Shown in pieces: positions 55,314 through 62,605 of a stretch of 64,000 bases of DNA. The notes below the pieces were generated by a model. It worked only from the letters and a program-made list of their open reading frames with translations. It made no database searches and was not told where the DNA came from. Each line of letters opens with the position of its first letter. The first letter of the stretch is position 1. The stretch is from an uncultured Acidimicrobiales bacterium (GTDB lineage Bacteria; Actinomycetota; Acidimicrobiia; Acidimicrobiales; SZUA-35), in contig CALAJV010000006.1 in NCBI GenBank assembly GCA_937922805.1, positions 248,001 to 312,000 on the forward strand, in the 5' to 3' direction. Made by a program: the position numbers and the translations under genes.

Positions 55314-55711
55314 CCGTATTGCCAGTTACTATGACGCTTTCTCTGGAATTGGTGGCTGTGAACACACTAGTTTGGATCGTCCCCTGCTTCTTGGTGGCCG
55401 CGGGGGTTGGTGCCGTTATTCGTTATGTCGTGTCCGGTTATCTCAATGACCATGTTCCTACCGGGACTCTTGTCGTCAACGCTGTCGCCTCGTTCTTGCT
55501 CGGAATAGCCGCTTCTTTCGGCGACACGATGTCGATAATTCTCGGTATCGGATTGCTAGGCGCAATGTCGACGTGGTCTTCGGTTGCTAATGAGGCAGCG
55601 GCCTTGGCCCGCAAGAACGAGGGTTGGCTAGCGCTTACCTATCTAGCCCTTACCTGCTCAAGCGGCATTCTGCTGGCTTGGTTCGGAGTCAAGCTGGGAA
55701 CCGTGCTGTAA
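55310..55711 (+). CDS. crcB: FluC/CrcB fluoride channel subunit, divergent
   Basis: 133 residues, four membrane segments. GTLVVNAVASFLLG is typical, but the TTFSTF motif is replaced by LGAMSTWSSVANE. Tandem crcB pairs form heterodimers in Gram-positive bacteria, so this is probably the partner that supplies only part of the pore. Start codon overlaps the first subunit (ATGA). Confidence 0.88.
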   Translation: MTVLPVTMTLSLELVAVNTLVWIVPCFLVAAGVGAVIRYVVSGYLNDHVPTGTLVVNAVASFLLGIAASFGDTMSIILGIGLLGAMSTWSSVANEAAALARKNEGWLALTYLALTCSSGILLAWFGVKLGTVL

Positions 55712-55737
55712 AGCGCCAACCGAAAACAACTGGTTGG

Positions 55738-56001
55738 TCAGTTCTCCACTTCGGAGCACGCAACCGAATACTCCATGATGGTCTGTCCACTGTTCGGATC
55801 GACTGCCCGAACGTATCCCTCGGCGAGATCACCATCCTCGCGGCATTGGTTCTCGGCTGCTCGCACCATTTCTGGCGTCGGTTCAACCGCGTGCTGAGGA
55901 ACTACGCTGGTGTTAGATTCGCCCGTCGGTGAAGCATCCGAGCCTGAACACGAACAGGCCAGAACCAACACCGCAGCGATGACTGGCAAGCATTTCTTCA
56001 A
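55738..56001 (-). CDS. Small predicted lipoprotein
   Basis: 87 residues. N-terminal MKKCLPVIAAVLVLACSCSG has a lipobox-like VLACSC; the mature Cys is at 16 or 18. The rest is acidic with two more Cys that could form a disulfide. No family recognised. Convergent with crcB. Confidence 0.72.
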   Translation of the reverse strand: MKKCLPVIAAVLVLACSCSGSDASPTGESNTSVVPQHAVEPTPEMVRAAENQCREDGDLAEGYVRAVDPNSGQTIMEYSVACSEVEN

Positions 56002-56110
56002 GTAATCAGCTTACCGAAGGAGCCGAAGCTAACCGAGTTAGGCCAGCCGTTTGCTCTATTGACGTTCGATGCTACTCAGCTAGCGACGGCGGTGGCCGAT
56101 GGAGTTCCCT

Positions 56111-57055
56111 ATGAGTACCGCCCGGCGAGTAACGTTCGAGTACCCACCAGACCTAGACGTTATGTGGACTCCTCAGACTCCTGAGTTCGCTTGTGCCGCC
56201 AATGCGGTCTCTCTGTTAATGCCTTCGATCGAACCATACTTCGTCAAGTCGATTCGCGCCGCCGCCACGAACTTGTCCCCCGAACGTTACGACGATGTAG
56301 AAACCTACTTGTTTCAAGAGGCCCAGCACCACAAGCAGCATGTGATATTCAACACCATGTTACTTGAGCGCTATCCGAAGCTTCAACCGTTGGAACGGTT
56401 CATGAAGCGGGTGTTCGGCTGGCTGTCAGACACAAGGACAATCGACTTCAACGTCGCCTTTGCTGCTTGCGCCGAAACCGTTGCCTACTCAGCCGCTCGT
56501 TGGGCCGCTGATCGTCGCCACGAATTATTTACTGGAACCGACGACGTGGCAGCCACCTTGTTTCTATGGCATCTGGCCGAAGAAGTCGAACACAAGTCAT
56601 CGGCATTTGATGTGTACCTCGCCGGATTAGCAAGCAGCAACCTGACTGAATCCATCCAGTCGGATCGGCTTGTTAGTACCGAGGAACGAGTCAACAGCCG
56701 GCCTGTCCAGCGATCCTTCGGTGAGGTCTTTCGCTATTTGACCGTGATGATCTGCGCGTTGGCTGTCATTATTCCGTTCATCTTTGCTGGCACTGCTGTA
56801 TTACTCACCTACGAGCGACGCCTTTTCTGGCCCGTCTCATGGTTTCGACTCTTCCGGTGGAGCGTGATGTTCGCATTTGAAGCGTTGACTAACCTCGGCA
56901 TGAGTTTGTTCCCTAGCCACCACCCGACCGACTTCACCGATCCCATTTGGTTTCAGGTCTGGTTGGCAGAGTTCGACGCCCAGACCGAGACCGTCCCGAT
57001 TTGGAATAAATCGGCTAGCTCAGATACCTCAGGACCACTGAGCATTCCCACCTAG
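56111..57055 (+). CDS. PF10118 predicted metal-dependent hydrolase
   Basis: 314 residues from the ATG at 56111, chosen for GGAG 6 nt upstream; an ATG at 56099 is the alternative. Conserved His/Glu clusters QEAQHHKQHVIFN and LAEEVEHKSSAFDVY suggest a di-metal site. Two hydrophobic segments at about 215-260 suggest membrane attachment. Function unproven; the family is annotated as metal-dependent hydrolase. Confidence 0.82.
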   Translation: MSTARRVTFEYPPDLDVMWTPQTPEFACAANAVSLLMPSIEPYFVKSIRAAATNLSPERYDDVETYLFQEAQHHKQHVIFNTMLLERYPKLQPLERFMKRVFGWLSDTRTIDFNVAFAACAETVAYSAARWAADRRHELFTGTDDVAATLFLWHLAEEVEHKSSAFDVYLAGLASSNLTESIQSDRLVSTEERVNSRPVQRSFGEVFRYLTVMICALAVIIPFIFAGTAVLLTYERRLFWPVSWFRLFRWSVMFAFEALTNLGMSLFPSHHPTDFTDPIWFQVWLAEFDAQTETVPIWNKSASSDTSGPLSIPT

Positions 57056-57092
57056 TCACTGAACTGATGGCGATTCTTGCCGATCAAAACGT

Positions 57093-58403
57093 ATGGTCTC
57101 GATCACCACTACCGACACCGCCGCTGAGCGCGATTCGGTTACCGGTCTCCAAACCCGTCGAGCGTTTTCTCGTCAGGTAAACCAAGCGATCTGCGACAGC
57201 GACCCGTATGCCATTGCTCTTATCACGCTCCACGACTTTGAAACCACAGTTCAAAACGCCGGATTGGACGCTACCGACGATCTCCTGATCTCGGTCGGAC
57301 GGGCTTTGCTCGATCACACCAGCGCTGCTACTACCGTCGCTAGGACCGGCGACCATCAATTCGGCATACTCACCGTTGGATTGGCCGATGAGAATCTCAC
57401 TAGATGGTCAAGCCCAGTAATCACTTCGATCAAGCTGGCAATTAGCGCTTGGACATCGAACCAGGCTGATTTTGTTCTAGACCCTGTCAGTCCTCCGGTG
57501 ATCCGAGTCGGAGCGGCGCTGGGAACTGATCACGGTATTTGGGACCAAGCTGGCTTGGCTTTGCGGGTCGCCTCGGATGACTCCACCGGCGAGCAGATAG
57601 TTCTATACGAACCAAGCGAACCAAGAATCGCCCGGCTTGAGAATCGCATGGAGCGAGACAATCTTGTCCGGGAGGCATTGTCGGAGCGAAGGGCCATTGT
57701 TGCCAACCAAAGGATCGAACTGGTCGGTCGAACGGAGCAAAGCTGGACGTGGCTCCGGCTCAGCGCAGCAATTCCCGCCAGAGGTTCATCATTTGACCTC
57801 ATACCAACGCTCGATGCATCTCCTCGACTCGGGCGACAACTCGAACAATTCGTTCTCAAAGCGGCAGCCGAAATGGTCTCGGCCGAAGAAGGATCGGTCC
57901 GGGTGACGGTACCGGTAAGTCGAGAGTTGCTGGCCAGCCGCTCGTTCAACGAGCAACTTTTCCCAATTTTGGAACGATCGAGGATTCCACTCAGTCGGCT
58001 AGTCTTTGAAATCGAAGAAGCGGCCCTGGAGCAATCGCCCAAAAGAGGTACTGAACTAATCAAGAAGTTGAACCACATTGGTTCGGCCGTTGCTGTTCGC
58101 AATTGTTCCGGACAATGGGAAACTTGGGAGCTATGCACCGAACTACCAATCAACTTCATCAGTCCGAGCGTGGAACTGTACAACCGCTTCAGCGAGGTCA
58201 AACGGTCAGCAGTTCGGCTATTGACCTCAATGGCCGCGACCTGTGATGAATCTGACGTCAACTTGATTGCTCCATTTTCATCCCGCCTAGTCCCGGCTTC
58301 GACCCTGACCGAAGTGGGATTTACCTATATAGAACAAGCACCGACAGTTGGGCTATCGAGACGAACTGAACGCCCGACAGACATCGGCTTTAGTCGCTCG
58401 TAG
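57093..58403 (+). CDS. Second GGDEF/EAL-fold protein with degenerate active sites
   Basis: 436 residues. DSVTGLQTRRAF opens the GGDEF domain correctly, but the active site at 86-90 reads GDHQF, so cyclase activity is unlikely. The second half (about 185-430) has the length and order of an EAL domain without an EAL motif or the DDFG pair; FEIEEAALE resembles the ELTE element. No membrane segment. It is 31 kb from the last gene of the preceding minus-strand run and far from the first GGDEF/EAL protein at 3164. Confidence 0.8.
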   Translation: MVSITTTDTAAERDSVTGLQTRRAFSRQVNQAICDSDPYAIALITLHDFETTVQNAGLDATDDLLISVGRALLDHTSAATTVARTGDHQFGILTVGLADENLTRWSSPVITSIKLAISAWTSNQADFVLDPVSPPVIRVGAALGTDHGIWDQAGLALRVASDDSTGEQIVLYEPSEPRIARLENRMERDNLVREALSERRAIVANQRIELVGRTEQSWTWLRLSAAIPARGSSFDLIPTLDASPRLGRQLEQFVLKAAAEMVSAEEGSVRVTVPVSRELLASRSFNEQLFPILERSRIPLSRLVFEIEEAALEQSPKRGTELIKKLNHIGSAVAVRNCSGQWETWELCTELPINFISPSVELYNRFSEVKRSAVRLLTSMAATCDESDVNLIAPFSSRLVPASTLTEVGFTYIEQAPTVGLSRRTERPTDIGFSRS

Positions 58404-58492
58404 GATGACGAGCCGAATTTTCTCGCCCGTCACAAGAACGGCTCAAAATCGGTCGTCTCTTTTGCCCGGCTGCGGTAGTCTAAATAGGTCCT

Positions 58493-58564
58493 TCGGGGAT
58501 GGTGTAATTGGTAACACAGCTGCTTCTGGTGCAGCTATTGGGGGTTCAAGTCCTCCTCCCCGAG
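58493..58564 (+). tRNA. tRNA-Gln (anticodon CTG)
   Basis: 72 nt. Acceptor TCGGGGA/TCCCCGA, D-arm stem 58502-58505/58514-58517, anticodon arm GCTGC/GCAGC with loop TTCTGGT giving CTG at 58526-58528, variable loop of 4, T-arm GGGGG/CCTCC with loop TTCAAGT. The discriminator is G; CCA is not encoded. Confidence 0.95.
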
Positions 58565-58632
58565 CTATTCATCACTTTGCAACTAATCTCTAGCAGCGTT
58601 GATGTCGTCCGGTGGTTTCGATCATTTGCCGA

Positions 58633-58638
58633 TATGAT
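58633..58638 (+). promoter_or_regulatory. -10 element of tRNA-Glu
   Basis: TATGAT lies 12 nt before the tRNA-Glu gene; no clear -35 is visible at 16-18 bp. Confidence 0.5.
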
Positions 58639-58650
58639 CGTTGTTCGCTA

Positions 58651-58723
58651 GCCCCGTTCGTCTAGCGGCCTAGGACGCTGGCTTCTCATGCCAGTAGCAC
58701 GGGTTCAAATCCCGTACGGGGTA
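58651..58723 (+). tRNA. tRNA-Glu (anticodon CTC)
   Basis: 73 nt. Acceptor GCCCCGT/ACGGGGT with a G-U first pair typical of tRNA-Glu, anticodon arm CTGGC/GCCAG with loop TTCTCAT giving CTC at 58685-58687, T-arm with TTCAAAT loop. The discriminator is A; CCA is not encoded. It is 86 bp after tRNA-Gln. Confidence 0.96.
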
Positions 58724-58735
58724 CTTTCAACCACC

Positions 58736-58754
58736 AGTTTGCGCAAAGCAAACT
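58736..58754 (+). terminator. Hairpin downstream of tRNA-Glu
   Basis: AGTTTGC/GCAAACT, 7-bp perfect stem with a 5-nt loop, 13 nt past the tRNA. No T-run follows, so termination is only possible. Confidence 0.35.
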
Positions 58755-58871
58755 CAACGTGACCGAGCGCCGACAGACCCCACACCAGGTACAGAATCAC
58801 GGCGGGGTGGGATTGGCTAGCTACCCCGCACGACCTAGCAACAGTTACCGTCGACCAGGCAGCCGAATCGA

Positions 58872-59888
58872 CTAGTTAAAGTATGCGTCGAAGCGGCGGA
58901 AGCTAATGAGGCGGCCGACTGAGATGGCTACGGACTCGGAGAACAGGCGAGTGCTATCGCTTCGGTTGTCAGTTATGGCGGCTTGGGCTTCAAGACCAAC
59001 CTCGCCAGCGATTAGCATGCTGCGCCGAGCGTGGTACGGGTCGGTAACGACCACTACATCTGTGGTTTTTTCTTGTTCCAGAATTCGAGAGACCGCTGCG
59101 AGTTGTTCATACGTAGTCGCCCCCTGAACTTCTAGCAGCAAATCTTCGTCCGGAATTCCGGCGTTGCTACGCAAGTAGTCGTAGCCAGTCTTGGCTTCGG
59201 TTGTAATGTCTGTTTCTTGGCCGCCGCCGGTAACAACGATTTTCTCGACTAGACCGTCGCCGTATAATTCAGCAGCTCGATCAAGCCGCCCCTGTAACGC
59301 GCCAGATGGTTCCCCGTTGTACTGGGCCGCGCCTAGAACGACCGCAGCCGACGCTTCGCCCTCAAAGCCAGATCGTGACGTAACGAAAACGTCTAAGAAG
59401 TTGACGGCAAGGTACAGCAGGCCTAGCCCGACAACTACCGCTACGAACTTGCCTTTCGGAATCAGCGGGCCGCTGTCATCGTCTTGCTCGTCCGCCTGCA
59501 GGCGACGCTGCTTTCGTTCTTCGAACCGGGCTGCTTCTTCAGCTTCCTTCTTTTCCTTAGCCTCTTCTTTGGCCCGCTGAGCTTCTGACTTGCCCGCTAC
59601 CAGTTCATCATCTTGGCCGTCATCGTCGGCGGACGAAATCTCGTCGGGTGCTTCCTCGCTCCCGGAATCATCGTTCTCGGGTTTGTTTGTTTCTGAATCA
59701 GCCACAGAGCCAATTGGATCATGGCTCGCACTACCGACAACTGTCTCGGCAGCGGCCAAAGATTCGGCCGGACGGCCGCTTTGCTCAGCGCCGCTTAGCG
59801 CATCGATGCCGAGAACATCGAGCCAGTCGGGTGACTCTTCTGACCGGTCAGAGCTTGCCACGAGCCTGTTCCAAACGACGTAAAACAA
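58872..59888 (-). CDS. YdcF/DUF218 family protein with acidic N-terminal region
   Basis: 338 residues. The first 145 are acidic, with a Lys/Glu-rich helix (about 105-135) likely to be coiled coil. A hydrophobic segment at about 148-168 anchors the protein, and the C-terminal YdcF domain follows: AAVVLGAAQYNGEPSGAL, VTGGGQE, VTDPYHARRS. The function of the family is unresolved (SAM binding reported for YdcF). It overlaps the gltX end; a GTG at 59861 is a possible start. Confidence 0.82.
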   Translation of the reverse strand: MFYVVWNRLVASSDRSEESPDWLDVLGIDALSGAEQSGRPAESLAAAETVVGSASHDPIGSVADSETNKPENDDSGSEEAPDEISSADDDGQDDELVAGKSEAQRAKEEAKEKKEAEEAARFEERKQRRLQADEQDDDSGPLIPKGKFVAVVVGLGLLYLAVNFLDVFVTSRSGFEGEASAAVVLGAAQYNGEPSGALQGRLDRAAELYGDGLVEKIVVTGGGQETDITTEAKTGYDYLRSNAGIPDEDLLLEVQGATTYEQLAAVSRILEQEKTTDVVVVTDPYHARRSMLIAGEVGLEAQAAITDNRSDSTRLFSESVAISVGRLISFRRFDAYFN

Positions 59889-61209
59889 CGTCTCGACTGA
59901 GTTCGACCATTGGTTCGAACAAAGGAACCCCGGAACGACGTCCGGTCAAAGCCAACCGCACCGGCAGCTGCGATTTTACCTCCAGCTCTTGACCGACTCC
60001 GAGAACCAGTGATTCCAACGCTTTTGGTTCCCAGTCGGTGCTCGGCAACCGATCGATTACTGCGTCAAGAACAGACGGGACGTGATCTTTGCCCATTACT
60101 TTGCGCCAGTCTTTCTCCTCTGGCTCTGGTGCGTCACCCAGTATCCAATCGACGAACCGAGGCGCCTCTTCGAATCGGGCCACCCGCTCCTGGACGAACG
60201 GCGCTAGTCGGGCATAGACCTCAGTGTCAGCGGCCGGGAACTGATCGACCACGTGAGGAAGCGAAGCTTCGACGAAGTCGTCGGCGCTTAACATTCGGAT
60301 GTACTCGCCGTTGAAGTGATCGAGCTTTTTCACGTCGAAGAAGGCCGGAGCTTTGTTGATGTCGACTAGATCGAACTGTTCGATGATCTCACCGATGGGG
60401 CGTATTTCAATATTGTCCTTCGGACCCCAACCAAGCGTTAACAGATAGTTACGCATGGCTTCCGGCAGGTAACCCTTATCTCGATAGTCGCCAACAGCGA
60501 CATCGTCGCGCCGTTTCGATAACTTCTTTCGCTGCTCATTAACGATTAAAGGCAAGTGGGCGTATGTAGGCAGTTCAGTCACGCCCATTGCGGCCATTAA
60601 CAGCAACACTCTCGGCGTGGTATTTACCAGGTCTTCGCCGCGGACAACGTGGGATATCTTCATCTCGGCGTCGTCATAGGCGTTAGCCAGGTGGAACATC
60701 GGCACGCCGTTAGATCGGACGATTATGAAGTCTTCCAATACCGAGTTTTCAAACTCGACCCGATCTCGAACTAAATCATCCCATCCGATAGTGCCGGTGT
60801 CGGGGGTCTGGAACCTTATGGCCCGCCCCTCCCCTGGTTCTAACCCGAGGGTGCGACAGTGGCCGTCGTATCCGGCGTTCTCGCCTACCCGACCTACCAG
60901 ATCGTCTCGGGTGCAACCGCAGTAGTAGGCCAGGTCTCGGGCAACGAAGTCTGCCGCTAGAGCTCGATAATCGTCGAATCGATCCGACTGGCGAACTTCC
61001 TCGTCCCAATCGATACCTAACCAGGTCAAGCTGTCGTGGATTGCTTCGATCAAATGGGGCTCAGACCGATCGGCGTCGGTGTCTTCGATGCGAAGAATAA
61101 AGGTGCCACCGCGGTTCCTGGCGTATAGCCAGTTAAATAGCGCTGACCGGGCACCGCCAACGTGTAGGTAGCCGGTAGGGGCAGGCGAAAAACGAACTCG
61201 AACGGTCAT
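59848..61209 (-). CDS. gltX: Glutamate-tRNA ligase
   Basis: 453 residues from the ATG at 61209. ATP-binding motif PAPTGYLHVGG (HIGH-type), KLSKRRDD (KMSKS-type), and a zinc motif CGC...YDGHC in the N-terminal half. It charges tRNA-Glu; in species without GlnRS it also misacylates tRNA-Gln for the amidotransferase route. Start and stop of the upstream gene overlap by one base (TGATG), so translation is coupled. Confidence 0.95.
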   Translation of the reverse strand: MTVRVRFSPAPTGYLHVGGARSALFNWLYARNRGGTFILRIEDTDADRSEPHLIEAIHDSLTWLGIDWDEEVRQSDRFDDYRALAADFVARDLAYYCGCTRDDLVGRVGENAGYDGHCRTLGLEPGEGRAIRFQTPDTGTIGWDDLVRDRVEFENSVLEDFIIVRSNGVPMFHLANAYDDAEMKISHVVRGEDLVNTTPRVLLLMAAMGVTELPTYAHLPLIVNEQRKKLSKRRDDVAVGDYRDKGYLPEAMRNYLLTLGWGPKDNIEIRPIGEIIEQFDLVDINKAPAFFDVKKLDHFNGEYIRMLSADDFVEASLPHVVDQFPAADTEVYARLAPFVQERVARFEEAPRFVDWILGDAPEPEEKDWRKVMGKDHVPSVLDAVIDRLPSTDWEPKALESLVLGVGQELEVKSQLPVRLALTGRRSGVPLFEPMVELSRDVVLRRLEQARGKL

Positions 61210-61742
61210 CAGTTTTCGGCACCACCGACGGTGAATAGTTGCTTCCAATTTTCTTTGTATAACTGCTCGATCCGTTCTGGGGTAGAGCGAAGCACATCCT
61301 CATCGACTACATCTACCACCAATCGACGTTCGGAATAGTGGTGATTGCTGCGGACCTCAGCAAACAGATCCTCCCGACCCCGTTCCAATTCCACATCAGG
61401 CGACGGATCCAAGAAACCGAAGATTGTGAAGGCGGCGGTTAGGTCGTGGACTACTGGGGCTCGCCCAAAAAGCGCAGACCGTTTCATTGCTACAGCGACG
61501 CAACCAGCCACCGCATCTTCGTGCTTGACTGCACCTAGAGAAAGACGATCATCAAACAAATGGACCAGCTTGTAGGCATAGCCCTGATCTGGCCCGGCGG
61601 TACCCATTGCTGGTCCCGTAGGTTGCGGGCCGTTGATCTCGCCCGGGCGCCCGCCTCGGCCTGCGTCGCTGCGGGCCGGCGGCGATGTGTAATCGCGGAT
61701 GCGTTGATTCGGTTTCGTTGGTATAAAGTCAGGAGCTGCCAC
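61209..61742 (-). CDS. Conserved hypothetical protein coupled to gltX
   Basis: 177 residues. A Gly/Pro/Arg-rich N-terminus (1-55) precedes a folded domain with LVHLFDDRLSLGAVKHEDAV and DPSPDVELERGREDLFAEVR. No family recognised, no Cys motif or membrane segment. The stop overlaps the gltX start by one base, which suggests a link to translation or an operon partner. Confidence 0.7.
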   Translation of the reverse strand: MAAPDFIPTKPNQRIRDYTSPPARSDAGRGGRPGEINGPQPTGPAMGTAGPDQGYAYKLVHLFDDRLSLGAVKHEDAVAGCVAVAMKRSALFGRAPVVHDLTAAFTIFGFLDPSPDVELERGREDLFAEVRSNHHYSERRLVVDVVDEDVLRSTPERIEQLYKENWKQLFTVGGAEN

Positions 61743-61786
61743 CTTTACTAGGTTAGTCTGCGAAGGCTACGAGGAGACGAGACATC

Positions 61787-62281
61787 ATGGGAACCGCATC
61801 GATCCTGTATCGATTTATTCTTCTAGCCCATATTGGCGCAACCGTTGTTGGATTCGGTGGGCTAATTACTGCCAGTCTCTATAACGCACGCTCGTTCAAA
61901 GCGGCACCATCTGAAGCTGCCACAGTGCTGAAAACCACATCCGGAGTCTCGAGAATCGCCGAATTTGGAATCTACGCCATCCTGCCGTTAGGCATTGTTC
62001 TTGTGGCAATCAGCGACAGTGCCTTCACATTCGCCGCCCCCTGGATTTCGGCGGCCTTTGTTGTTTGGTTCCTGGTTGTTGGCTGCTTTCATGGCCTTGT
62101 CCGACCAGCCGTGGCCAGCATGCTTACGGCCGCAAATGAATCATCGGCCGATGTGCTAGCCGACGACGAAGCGGCTCAGGCGGCGGCCAAAAAGCTTGCC
62201 ATGGGCGAAGCTGCGGTCCAGCTACTACTGGTCGTATCGTTGGCTCTCATGATCTGGCAACCCGGCGGTAGCGGCATCTAA
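61787..62281 (+). CDS. Small four-helix membrane protein (DUF2269-like)
   Basis: 164 residues, four hydrophobic segments (about 8-28, 57-77, 83-105, 140-160). A His in the first helix and the pattern HIGATVVGFGG recall the DUF2269/CopD-like membrane proteins. Function unknown. A GAGGAGA ribosome-binding site precedes the ATG. Confidence 0.72.
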   Translation: MGTASILYRFILLAHIGATVVGFGGLITASLYNARSFKAAPSEAATVLKTTSGVSRIAEFGIYAILPLGIVLVAISDSAFTFAAPWISAAFVVWFLVVGCFHGLVRPAVASMLTAANESSADVLADDEAAQAAAKKLAMGEAAVQLLLVVSLALMIWQPGGSGI

Positions 62282-62290
62282 GACGGCCGG

Positions 62291-62599
62291 TTAACGCTCC
62301 GTTTGGGCACTAGCTTCGGCCGGAGCCAGCCACTGCTGATCTAGCCAAAAACCACCCAACGGAAGCGATCCGATCACAAGCGCAAAGAACGCCTTCGTCC
62401 ACGGCCATCTGAGTGGCTCTCGGGCGATCACGACCAGCACGGCGAAAACCAGATAGAGCACGCCATGGATTGGGCCGAGGATCGATACCCCAAGCTCTGA
62501 CCCTCCGAGCTGTTTGACAACCGTAGCTACCAGCAACATCAGATACGAAACGGCTTCCACTACAGACACTATTCGAAGGTTCCGGATCTTCGTTCCCAC
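62291..62599 (-). CDS. DUF3817 membrane protein
   Basis: 102 residues, three membrane segments. LRIVSVVEAVSYLMLL, then GPIHGVLYLVFAVLVV and PLGGFWLDQQW are the DUF3817 blocks. Function unknown; some actinobacterial homologues lie near membrane transport genes. Convergent with the preceding gene, 9 bp apart. Confidence 0.88.
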   Translation of the reverse strand: MGTKIRNLRIVSVVEAVSYLMLLVATVVKQLGGSELGVSILGPIHGVLYLVFAVLVVIAREPLRWPWTKAFFALVIGSLPLGGFWLDQQWLAPAEASAQTER

Positions 62600-62605
62600 G
62601 GGTGG

